From contig OY726571.1 of assembly GCA_963383645.1 (NCBI GenBank), positions 76,965,860 through 77,029,859 of the forward strand: 64,000 bases of DNA. Direction: 5' to 3'. This DNA is from Muscardinus avellanarius (Eukaryota > Chordata > Mammalia > Rodentia > Gliridae). Made by a program: the position numbers and the translations under genes. Positions within the stretch are counted from its first letter, which is position 1. Every line of letters starts with the position of its first letter. A model generated the notes under the pieces. That model was given only the letters and a program-made list of their open reading frames with translations. It was not told the origin of the DNA and searched no databases. Positions 55,080-64,000 of this stretch are shown piece by piece.

Positions 55080-55158
55080 TGCAGTGTTGGAGACAAAACC
55101 CATAGTCTCATGCATGTTGGATAAGCATTCTACCACTGAGCTATACCCTTAGCCCTGG
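55080..55158 (-). mobile_element. ID element, antisense
   Basis: tRNA-like unit with a complete middle (atgcatgttggataagcatt) and ccactgagctataccc. Confidence 0.72.
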
Positions 55159-55165
55159 CTTTTTT

Positions 55166-55402
55166 TGTTTTTGTTTTTTCTTTTCTTTTTTTTTTTTTTC
55201 TTTTCAGTACTGGGAATTGAACCCAGGGCCATTCTACCAAGCTACAACCCCAGGCCTATTTTTTAAATCTTTATGTTATAAACAGGGTCTCACTAAGATG
55301 CAGAGGGCCCCACTAAGTAGCTAAGGCTGGTTGCAAACCTCCAATCCTCCTGTCTCAGCCTCCCACGTACCAGGATTATAAGTGTGCACCACCACGCCCA
55401 GC
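55166..55402 (-). mobile_element. B1-dID-like SINE
   Basis: Antisense copy with a long T-rich tail, ending in accaccacgcccagc. Confidence 0.88.
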
Positions 55403-55499
55403 ATGCCCTGGCCTTATAATTAGAAGAATTATTACTAAGTCATCCTTGGCAGCAAAACCTATTCGCTGGACCTCTTGGTATTTAGAACTCAAAACTTAC

Positions 55500-55683
55500 A
55501 GTGGGAGAAGGTTCTGGCAAGCTGTGGAGACCTTTGTGCTTCCAGTTCACCTCCAGCAGCTTCATGTGTATATGTCTCCCTTCAATGAAGGCTACGTAGT
55601 CCTTGAAATTGTTACAAGGACCAGCGATGACACTCATAAAATTGAGAAGGTAGCTTAAGTATTCCAAAAAGGAGGGTTTCACT
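55500..55683 (-). CDS. MBOAT1: MBOAT1 internal coding exon
   Basis: This 184-bp exon completes an Arg codon and encodes VKPSFLEYLSYLLNFMSV, IAGPCNNFKDY and KLLEVNWKHKG through PEPSPT. The GPCNNFKDY motif is typical of the MBOAT1/MBOAT2 subgroup. The acceptor is atttttacag and the donor gtaagt. It ends in phase 0 before GAVIY. The frame is intact. Confidence 0.96.
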
Positions 55684-55689
55684 CTGTAA

Positions 55690-56500
55690 AAATAAACAAG
55701 ACGTTGAAAACTCTTCAGTCTTTGATTTTTTTCTTCAGAATGTATAAATACGCAAATTGTGAACGGCTTCGTGATCTCTGCAGATTATTATACATGTCAA
55801 GACCTTTTTCTGTTGTTGTTCTGTTTTCTATAGAATCCACTTGAGAGGGAAACCTGTGGGAAACCTGTGGGAAGGAAAAGCTAAAGATGAGAGGGTGCAG
55901 AGTTCCATGGCGCCCTCTGCTGGCAGGACAGCTGTAAACGCTCAGGGTGGGGTCCAGGGCAAAAGAGACTGGCTGGGAAAGGTCTCTTTCATCACTCTTA
56001 TCTGTCTGCATCACAAAATGAAGGCAATAAACATAAGGCAGGGTGAGAACCTGACCTAATGTTAGCTGATCAAGATGCTTTGAAATGGGAAAACTCCCTC
56101 CAGACTGCCAAAACAAATAAGATACAAGGATGGGTGGAACCAGTTTCCGCTTTGAAGAGGCCACACAGAGATATAGCACTGCTAAGAGATTTCTGCTGTC
56201 TGTTCTGCCAGCCACGCCTGAGGTCCTGAAAACAGACCAGGGAACTGGCAGGGGGGAAATCTGGCCAGAGAAGTTCTCCTTCATGCTTCCAGGGCATTGG
56301 GGACGTCTATTCTTCCAGTAGGCTAGACCTGTGGGGAAAGGCTTTCTGAAATTCCCTGGCTAGTCAGTCGCTGGGGCCATGCCCAAACCCTCTATTTATA
56401 CTTCCATAATGCTGAATAAAGAAGTCGACTCATCAGAACATTCCAATGGTTCTCCAGTGCTTCTAAGCCCAAATTTCTTAATGAAGGAGCTACCTGAAAC
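55690..56500. other. MBOAT1 intron, nothing recognised
   Basis: A 189-codon minus-strand open frame (55715-56284) spans it, but it has no recognised family, no splice context and lies between MBOAT1 exons, so it is not called. Confidence 0.5.
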
Positions 56501-56502
56501 CC

Positions 56503-56503
<1 letters not shown>

Positions 56504-56553
<50 letters not shown>

Positions 56554-56625
56554 CATACATACATATATATGTGTGTATGTATATATATACATACATATAT
56601 GTGTGTATATGTATATGTATCTCCA
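56504..56625. repeat. (GT)n passing into (AT/ACAT)n
   Basis: About 22 GT units followed by imperfect tatatacatacat repeats. Confidence 0.95.
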
Positions 56626-56629
56626 TTCA

Positions 56630-57100
56630 TTCCAGTTACCTTCTGATCCTCTCCATCAGAAACCCCAATACAGCTACTCTACTCTCACCAGTGGGCTAGC
56701 CAATGAGCAGTTTTCATTCCCACATCCATCCTACTCTAGAGAGTCTCCCTTCCTCTTGAATACCACCCCTTTTCTCTCGCACATCAACACTGGCCAAAGC
56801 CCACCACGGCCTTCCTCCTAGTTCCCAGCCTCAATCATTGCTTCCGTCCTACTTTCTATTTTTCTCCATGCTTTTGGCATTTAATCACAGTGACCTGGGT
56901 TGATAATTAACTCCTTCTTGAGGGCTCCAGACACACGCCCAGTTAAACATAATTCTGGAGTAGACATAACAACCCTAGTGAAGGAGAAGCTCACAGAACT
57001 AATAAAACTCAAGATCTATTTGCTCTGTGACCTAACCATCCCATTTCTGGGAAATCTGTCCTATGGTGAGACTCAAACTCATTTAAAATGATGTAAGTAC
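56630..57100. other. MBOAT1 intron, nothing recognised
   Basis: Possible old L1-like bit near 56990-57060 (gacctaaccatcccatttct); too short to assign. Confidence 0.4.
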
Positions 57101-57283
57101 GCCAGGTACATACAGGTACATACAGGTAACACACCTATAATCCCAGTACTTGGAAAAGTAAGACAGGAGGAATGCAAGTTTGAGACCGGCCTCAGCAATT
57201 TAGCGGGACTCTGAGCAACTTAGTGAGACAGTTTCAAAATAAAAAATAAAAAGGGCTGGGGGATGCTCCTGGATTTAATCCCT

Positions 57284-57285
<2 letters not shown>
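57101..57285 (+). mobile_element. B1-dID-like SINE, diverged, with AC tail
   Basis: Sense copy with a tripled tacaggtacata stretch near its start and an (AC)n tail at 57286-57319. Confidence 0.85.
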
Positions 57286-57321
<36 letters not shown>

Positions 57322-57512
57322 CTACATACAAGGTTATCCATCACTTAACGTTCGTCAAAGCCATAGATTGGTAGACAATCCAGGTATCCATCAACAGCAG
57401 ATTCGTTTAACAAATAGTAGTAAACCACGTATTGAAATTAATAAGATATATTACAAAAATGAGAGAAATTTCCAGATACTAATATGCAAAGGGCTCAGGC
57501 ATACACTGTTAC

Positions 57513-57567
57513 CTTACAGCAAGTCGATACTGCTCAGCAGAGAGGTCTTCAGCTCTTCGACCTAATC
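57513..57567 (-). CDS. MBOAT1: MBOAT1 short internal exon
   Basis: This 55-bp exon encodes LGRRAEDLSAEQYRLAV with split codons at both ends (a Gly completed from the previous exon, an Arg completed in the next). It corresponds to the GLGRxAEDLSAEQ loop of MBOAT1. The acceptor is tttttcatag and the donor gtaaca. It was found by protein similarity and phase fit, being too short for an open-frame search. Confidence 0.92.
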
Positions 57568-57725
57568 CTATGAAAAAGATGGAGAAAGAAGAGGTACAAA
57601 GTAAAGTAGACAACTAATCCTAAGAATCTCACCATAATCATTTGAAGAAATTATCTTTTGCTTCATAAACCATAAGGAGTCCCTAATTTTCATTTCTTAA
57701 AATTGTCCCGGGGGGAGGGTCATCG

Positions 57726-57796
57726 GGGGTATAGCTCAGTGGTAGAGCATGGGCTTAGTGTGCACAAGGCCCTGGGTTCCATCCCCAGCTTGGGGT
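57726..57796 (+). mobile_element. ID element, well preserved
   Basis: A box (tatagctcagtggtagagca) and B box (ctgggttccatccccag) are both well kept, but the acceptor stem does not pair, so it is an ID SINE rather than a tRNA gene. Confidence 0.8.
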
Positions 57797-59654
57797 GCAG
57801 GGGATACCCTGTATTACAGAGCTATCCAAGTACATGTGGGGAAGGAAAGCTTCTATAGGTTCCAAAGGTTACTTCTATTTATTTCACATAATATGGCATG
57901 ACCCCAGAACACCCTCCTCCACTTTCTTGGTGGTTCTTCCTATTTTGTACGATGTCATTGCTACAGCAAAAAAAAAAAAAAAAAAAAAATACGCTTGCCT
58001 CTCACAGGCTGTACCAGGTTAAATGTGGGGTCCAATACAAGTGCAAAGGACCAGAGTGGGATATAATGGGGAAAGAAATAGGGGCTTTTCTCTTCCACAC
58101 GATAGAAGAAATGTTACCCTCGACGCAGAAAAAACATAAACTATCAGATTTTCTCTTCTTAAAACCCATCCATACGAGACAAAGTCCCAACCAGATTATG
58201 TGTGTGCTTCCCAAAAAAATGTATATGTTAACTTGGAGTCCAAGAAACTGAAGTGTTATAGGCAATAGATGTGGACTCCAAAATTATATATTCAGCTAAG
58301 ACGGATTATCATCACCCACCAGGAAGGCGACTCAAAACACACCTAAGAGAAGGCAGAGTGTTTCTGGGATTTACTCGTTCCTTTCACACACATGAAAGAA
58401 GAGAAAGGCATATAAACATTTTGCTTCATGTAAAGAGTGTTCCAGAACATAGGGTAAACTGAGAATACTGTAAAAAGTAAAGTTAAGGAAAAAAGTCTGT
58501 TTTTAAAAAGTGTTTAAAAATATTTTTTTTTTCTTTTCTAGATCTCAACAAATAGTATCTATCCAGCAATCCCAGAAATTACATGGATTTTAGCTCTTGG
58601 TTGGTACTTTGCTAACGTTAATCCATAGCTGCTACCAAGTGGAATATCAGGTAGCAACAGGGTAACCAAACGTACCTGGTTTACCTGGGCCTCTCTGCTT
58701 CTGGCACTTGGAAGTCTCACATCCTGGGAAATCTCTAAATATGGGGCAAACCAGGATGGTTACCCACCCTAGAAAGACTTCATCCTTAGTATAAAATTAC
58801 CCTGCTTCCTACAAAATGATGAAAGTACCAAGCATGAACTCGGTCAAAGGAAATATAATCGGTTCCCAAGCTCTAAATAAAAACAAGAAAGTTCACTATT
58901 GCAAATAAATCTTCTCAACCTATCAGCATAAAAAGAAGTTTCAACAGTCAAAAGCATTTGCGGGAACACTACAAATCCACAGGATATACTTTTACTAACT
59001 GCACCTGGCATCTCTTAAACCCATAATGAAATCTTCCGCCCAGCTGAAATAATCCTCCTCTCTTCCTTGGATCCCAGTTGTAAGAGTGTAAACCACACTC
59101 ACGGGCCACTATTTTAGGAAAAATCCGAGTGAAGAAAATGTTCAGCTTCATGCAAGATCCTTCCGTTCCCCAGCTTTTTCTAGGGTCAGGGTAATCTCAT
59201 TATAAAAATTTCCACCTCCCCCTTTTAAAAAACCCTATCATTAAAAAACGATTAACTATCCAATGCTGTTTAAATTTTTATTACCCTGTAAACTTTTGAG
59301 AGATTAACCCAAAGCAGAAGGAGGGGAAAAAAGATGCCATTTCTTAACAAATTTGGAAAGGAAGGTCAGAGAGCATTCCCAATAAATTTTAAAACGTTGC
59401 AAAGATAAACAGAAAACCCACTGTTCCAGGAGTAAATATTTCAGCAAACTTAGGCTGCAGAATCGTCAGAAAACATGGAGGATAATCGCTGGAAGAGTAG
59501 AAGACTACGGTTGAAGAGGCCTGGGGACTTTGAACAAGATACAGTGAGATCTGCCAGCACTTGTCTAAACTTTGGACTGCATATGTAGCATAAAAGGAAG
59601 AGCTCCGAACGTCACGTTCGCCCTGAGAGCCAGAGGAAGGATGGGTTCTCTCAC
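57797..59654. other. MBOAT1 intron, nothing recognised
   Basis: A 21-A run lies at 57968-57988. No exon was recognised between the two short MBOAT1 exons. Confidence 0.5.
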
Positions 59655-59710
59655 CGTCATGCACTTGGAAAGCCAAGGTCGTGATCTTCTGAGTGACAAT
59701 CATCAGAGGC
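59655..59710 (-). CDS. MBOAT1: MBOAT1 short internal exon (most 5' exon found)
   Basis: This 56-bp exon encodes PLMIVTQKITTLAFQVHD with single bases of split codons at each end. It matches the conserved PLMIxTQKxT membrane motif of MBOAT1/2. The acceptor is ttctttctag and the donor gtgaga. The upstream exons, with the start codon and first membrane helices, were not found between 59711 and 64000 and presumably lie further right. Confidence 0.93.
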
Positions 59711-60117
59711 CTAGAAAGAAGACAGAAAAATCAAGACAGGCAAAAAGAAAAAGAAAAAAGAAAAAAACACTCAGGAAGAAAGTTTTAGTCTTTATTATCT
59801 TTGTACGGTGGCTTTCCTATCTGGAAGTTTGCTGAACAAAACATTTTAAAAGCAATGAATTCAAAATAGTCGGTTTCTACTTTCCTTCCAAATCACTTTC
59901 AATACGCAGACGGAACAACACTGAAAAATGAGATCACAGGAGACTCTCAGTGCCTCTCGTGCGGTCGCTCAGCCTGAGGCCGGAGGGCCACCACCAACAG
60001 CAGCAACATCACTTGGGATGTGTCAAAAATGCAGAATTTAAACATATATTCCAGTGTGAGGATACTGGTTTGGGAAAGGCCTAACCTGGTACCCTGAATC
60101 CTCCCGGACAGATGCAT

Positions 60118-60520
60118 CTCTACAGTCATGTACCAACCACATAATGATGTTCTAATCAACCACAAACCCCGTATGCAACAGCGGTCCCATAGATTACAAC
60201 GGATCTCAGAAATTCTTATTGCTGAGTGACGTTATAGTCATGGTAAGGTCAGAGTTCAATGTATTACTCACATGGTTGGGGTGATACTGGCCTAAACGGA
60301 CCTGTTTAGATATGTTTAGAAGCACAAATTCTTACCAAGTGTTACAACAGCTTATAGCGCAGAGGCACCAGGCTATGCCATATGGACCAGATGTTCAGTA
60401 GGATAGACCTTCTAGGTTTGTGTACGTACACTCTATGATGTTTGCACAAGGACAGAATTACCTAATGACACATTTCTCTGAATGCACTCCTGATGGTAAA
60501 AGACACACGATTATGTCAGC
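60118..60520 (-). mobile_element. Old DNA transposon remnant (MITE type)
   Basis: gtcatgtaccaaccacataa at one end, with gacgttatagtcatggtaag, acctgtttagatatgtttag and gtgtacgtacactctatgat inside, resembles a widespread mammalian non-autonomous DNA transposon. Family not assigned. Confidence 0.6.
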
Positions 60521-60744
60521 TTCTTAATCCAAATATGTTCTAAGACACTTCGTTCTATTAAAGAAATTTTTCCAAGGACACAGAGTAAACGAACCATTTG
60601 TAAAACGCAACTATCTGTAAATGAACTATTTATTGACAAAAAATAGCACCAACTTTAAGCTGGTAATAACCATCAAAAGAAAACTTGCCCAAGAGGTGGC
60701 AGCCACATAAAAAATCATGCCAGTATAACTCAGTGAGGGCAAAA

Positions 60745-62165
60745 ATGGTCTTTTTACCAAATAGGGATGGTACAAATTGATGTTCACATAAAGAGGATAC
60801 AAAAATTAATTTGAAAATAGACCAAAGACCTAAATATAAGAGCTAAAAGTTAAAAAAAAACTCAGTGGAAAACATAGGCATAAATTTTCAAGGCCTTAGA
60901 TTAGTCCCTGGTTTTTTAGATAGAACACCAAAAGAATAAGCAAAAACAGGTTACATGGATATCATTAAACGGTTTTAAATTTTTGTCTGTTATCCCAGTA
61001 TTTAGGAGGCTGAGACAGAGGATTGCCGGTTTTGCAGCCAGCCTCAGTAACTTAGCAAGGCCCTCAGCAAATCAGTGAGCACCTGTTTCAAAATAAAAAT
61101 AAAATAGAGCTGGGAGTGTTGCTCAGGAGTAGAATGTCCCAGAGTTCAATCTGCAGTATCACACACACACACACAAAAAACAACTTTTGTGATTCAAAGG
61201 ACATACACCTCCAAGAAAATGAAAAGATTTCACAGAACACCAAGAAAGTATTTGTAAATCATACATCTGACTAGAACATATAAAGAAACCCTTGCAATTT
61301 AATAATAGACAAAAAAGTACAAGTAGAAAAGGAATCTGAATAGATTTTTCTCCAAAAAGATATACAAATGAAAAATAAGCATCTTTTTGTTGAAATCTGC
61401 TCAACAGTAATTAGCAATGAGAGAAATCTAAACCACAATGATGGTCCATTGCACAAGCGCTAGAATGTCCAGAATAAAAAAGACAGACAATAACAAATGC
61501 TGGCAGGAACATGGAGAATTTGAGCCCTCATATATTGCTTATGGAAATAATAAATAGTGAAGCTGCTTTAGAAACACGCTGGCAGTTTCTCAGAAGGTTA
61601 AACAAAATTATCTTATGACACAGCAATTCCACAGCAAGGTCTATAACCGTGAAAAATAAAATATGTCTGAACAAAAACATGTACATGAATGTTCAAAGCA
61701 ATATTCCTGATAACAGCCCAAGGAAACAGTCCAAATGTGCATCATCTGAAGAACAGATAAGTGAAAGATGGTATGTCAGTTAAAGATGGAATATTATTTT
61801 CCAATAAAAAGAGATGACGCACATACGGCAACATGATGGCCCTTGAAATCATCATGCCACGTGAAAGAAGTCAGACAAAAAGACCACCTACTGTATGATC
61901 CATCCACATGACCTGTCCAGAAGAGGCCAATCCAGAGAAAACAAAGCAGAGTGCTGCTTGTCCAATGCTGAGGGAAATGGGAGGGCATGAATGATTCTAA
62001 TACACACAGGTTTCTTTTGGGAGGGGGAGATAAACTGTGAATTTAATTGTGCTAATAATGGTTGTGCTTTGTTAATTCACCTGGTGAAAAATGGTAAAAA
62101 ACCATTGAACTGGACACTTTAGGTGACATATGGTATGTGAAATATATCTCAACAAAGCTAGAGAA
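60745..62165 (+). mobile_element. Old L1 (L1M type) ORF2 end and 3' UTR
   Basis: ORF2-like stretches (accaaagacctaaatataag; ggaatctgaatagatttttc; gatatacaaatgaaaaataa) lead to an ending with atggtatgtgaaatatatct. Many stops; split by a SINE at 60982-61162. Confidence 0.8.
60982..61162 (+). mobile_element. B1-dID-like SINE, 5' truncated
   Basis: Sense copy beginning at the atcccagtatttaggaggct part and ending in an (AC)n tail; L1 sequence resumes after it. Confidence 0.88.
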
Positions 62166-62177
62166 GAAAAAATGAAA

Positions 62178-62296
62178 GTAACCTAGAAGCAGTGGTACAA
62201 GCCAATAGTCCCAGCTACTCTGGAGACTGAAGCAGGAGGACCATTTGAGTCCAAGAGTTCAAGGCCAGCCTAGGCAACGTAGCAAGACCCCATCTG

Positions 62297-62300
<4 letters not shown>
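62178..62300 (+). mobile_element. B1-like monomer SINE
   Basis: 7SL-like monomer (gcagtggtacaagccaatag; aaggccagcctaggcaac) without a tRNA-like half. Confidence 0.75.
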
Positions 62301-62364
<64 letters not shown>

Positions 62365-62475
62365 GAAGGGAAGGGAAGGGAAGGGAAGGGAAGGGAAGAG
62401 AAGAGAAGAGAAGAGAAGAGAAGAGAAGAGAAGAGAAGAGAAGAGAAGAGAAGAGAAGAGAAGGGAAGGAAGAGA
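62300..62475. repeat. (GA)n then (GGGAA)n then (GAGAA)n
   Basis: All-purine run grown from the tail of the monomer SINE. Open frames across it are compositional. Confidence 0.97.
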
Positions 62476-62559
62476 ATGGGAGAAAAGAAAAAGTGGCATC
62501 CTTGTATCTTTTTCTCCAACTGTCCACCCTAGCTTAATACCTTTACTATAGCTCTATTC

Positions 62560-62925
62560 TTGTCTAGCTAAGCTCCTTCAGGCTGACATAACAAAATATC
62601 ATAAACTGGGTGGCTTACAAATAGTAGAAATGTATTCTTCACCATTCTGGAGGCTGGGAAATCCTAGATCAGATGTTGTGTCTTGTTGAGGTCCGACTTC
62701 CAAAATGACTACCTTTCTATAACCTCACATGGTAGAAGGCAAAGGGGCTCCTTGCAATCTTTTATATAAGAATGCTAATCCCATTTATGAGGGCTCCACC
62801 CTCAGGACCTAAAACACCTCCCAAATCCCCACCTTCTTATACCATCATACTGGAGGAGGAAGGATTTCAACATATGAATTTTGAAGGAAAGAAAAGCATT
62901 CAGGCTGTCACATAGCCCAAAAGAC
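62560..62925 (-). mobile_element. MLT1-like LTR remnant (ERVL-MaLR), reverse orientation
   Basis: Contains cataaactgggtggcttaca, aatcccatttatgagggctc and ggatttcaacatatgaattt, the reverse complement of an MLT1-type LTR. The other copy is at 7588-7945. Confidence 0.7.
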
Positions 62926-62945
62926 AAAACAAAATCCCACTTTCT

Positions 62946-63117
62946 AGCCAGGTACAGTGGTGCATGTCTATAACCCCAGTACTGTACTTGGGAGGCTGAG
63001 ACTGAAGCAGCAGAATTGCAAGTTCACAGCCAACCTCAGCAACTTAGCAGCACCCTGTTATAAAAATTTAAAAAAAAGGATGTCACTCAGAAGTAGCTTG
63101 CCCCTAGGTTTAAACTA
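62946..63117 (+). mobile_element. B1-dID-like SINE, diverged
   Basis: Sense copy; tail is a (CAA)n run at 63119-63152. Confidence 0.85.
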
Positions 63118-63119
63118 GT

Positions 63120-63151
<32 letters not shown>

Positions 63152-63154
63152 CCA

Positions 63155-63511
63155 AAAAAAAAGCTTTTCTGACTCTATGCTTTACATCTTAATCTATACT
63201 GGTCTTCTGACCCTATACTTGTAGCTTTGAATTTGCTGTCTTTGAGCCCTATAGACAATAATGGCACACTTAATTAGAAGACTGAGATGTTGATCCAGGC
63301 CCTACAGCATCCTGGGGTTATTCTAAGATACCACACAGCCTCTGTGCCCTGTGCTTGGGCCAGATACAGCTGTGTGGAAAGATAGAGCCAGACAAACCAC
63401 CCTATGTCCAACTTTGCATGTGAACTACACTCATCCACTTCTCTGAGTCCACCTTCTTGTCAAATTCCTCTGGTCTTAATCCCCATTTTCCATCCTTTAA
63501 AAATAATATGC
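63155..63511. other. MBOAT1 upstream intron, nothing recognised
   Basis: No exon or repeat recognised. Confidence 0.45.
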
Positions 63512-63722
63512 AGGCTGGGCTGATGGCGCACGCTTGTAATCCCAGCGCTTGGGAGGCTGAGACAGGAGGATCACACAGGTTCGAAGCCAGCCTCAGCTAC
63601 TTAGTGTGGCTTTCAGCAACTTAGTGAGACCCTGTTTCCAAATAAAGTATAAAATAGGTCTGGGTGTATAGCCCAGAAGTAGAAAAGCAACTGGGTTCCA
63701 CCCCCAGTACCACAAAATAATA
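63512..63722 (+). mobile_element. B1-dID-like SINE (subfamily II)
   Basis: Sense copy; the flanks share an aatatgca core. Confidence 0.92.
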
Positions 63723-63753
63723 ATGATAATATGCATGTAAGAATTTAAGCTAT

Positions 63754-63981
63754 AGCCGGGTGTGGTAGCACACGCTTATAATCCCAGTGCTTGGGAGGCT
63801 GAGACAGGAGGATCACACAGGTTTGACACCAGCCTCAACTACTGAGTGAGGCTCTCAGTGACTTAGTGAGACCCTGTTCCCAAATAAAATATAAAATAGG
63901 TCTGGGAGTATACCCTGGAGGTAGAAAGCCCCTGGGTTCCACCCCTAGTAGCACAAAAAAAAATAAAATAAAATAAAATAA
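63754..63981 (+). mobile_element. B1-dID-like SINE (subfamily II)
   Basis: Sense copy with an (AATAA)n-type tail at the window edge. Confidence 0.92.
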
Positions 63982-64000
63982 GCAGGCAAGGAAAATGGTT

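Noticed and set aside
55715..56284. 189-codon minus-strand open frame between MBOAT1 exons
   Set aside because: The known exon phases join without it and no family is recognised.
57726..57796. tRNA gene candidate with A and B boxes
   Set aside because: The stems do not pair and the sequence matches the ID SINE, which derives from a tRNA.

Overview
The window is mammalian genomic DNA carrying part of one gene, MBOAT1, on the minus strand. About fifty copies of a dimeric SINE are scattered through it. Each has a 7SL/B1-like left half and a shortened ID (tRNA-derived) right half, which is the B1-dID design of squirrel-related rodents. MT/ORR1-like LTR remnants also fit a rodent. I infer a non-muroid rodent (squirrel, dormouse, mountain beaver or beaver lineage); the species cannot be fixed from the sequence alone.

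Gene: eight consecutive MBOAT1 coding exons lie between 59710 and 34236 (transcribed right to left). They total 942 bp (314 codons), all have GT/AG borders, and the reading phase is continuous across every junction. They contain the two residues expected to be catalytic in the MBOAT fold. The first exons lie to the right of the window. The last coding exon was not found, so 1-34235 is either the last intron or downstream DNA.

Mobile DNA: positions 15429-24344 form a nest. An L1-type element (5' UTR, broken ORF1, 3' end, no recognisable sense ORF2) is flanked by a 15-bp target-site duplication. Its ORF1 is interrupted by an antisense SINE (16816-17020) and by a 5.8-kb composite element (17257-23102) with its own 12-bp duplication and A-tail. 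The composite consists of a GC-rich array of about 124-bp units, a unique central module, a 4-kb VNTR of about 100-bp units, a unique module with CCAAT and TTTAAAA boxes, an L1-like 3' terminus and an A-tail. A second, shorter copy (50727-52590) has the same modules in the same order but only about six VNTR units. This is the architecture of the hominoid SVA/LAVA elements, built from different parts in a different mammalian order. I regard it as the most important object in the window.

Other regions: 1-15400 holds old antisense L1, SINEs, a solo LTR inside a SINE, an MLT1-like LTR and a CT-rich minisatellite. 24360-34235 holds unassigned DNA, L1 3' ends and triple-nested SINEs. 34236-59710 is MBOAT1 exons and introns, with an exact 206-bp duplication, a 290-bp pyrimidine tract and the second composite copy. 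59711-64000 is upstream intron with an old DNA transposon, an L1M fragment, an MLT1-like LTR and several SINEs.
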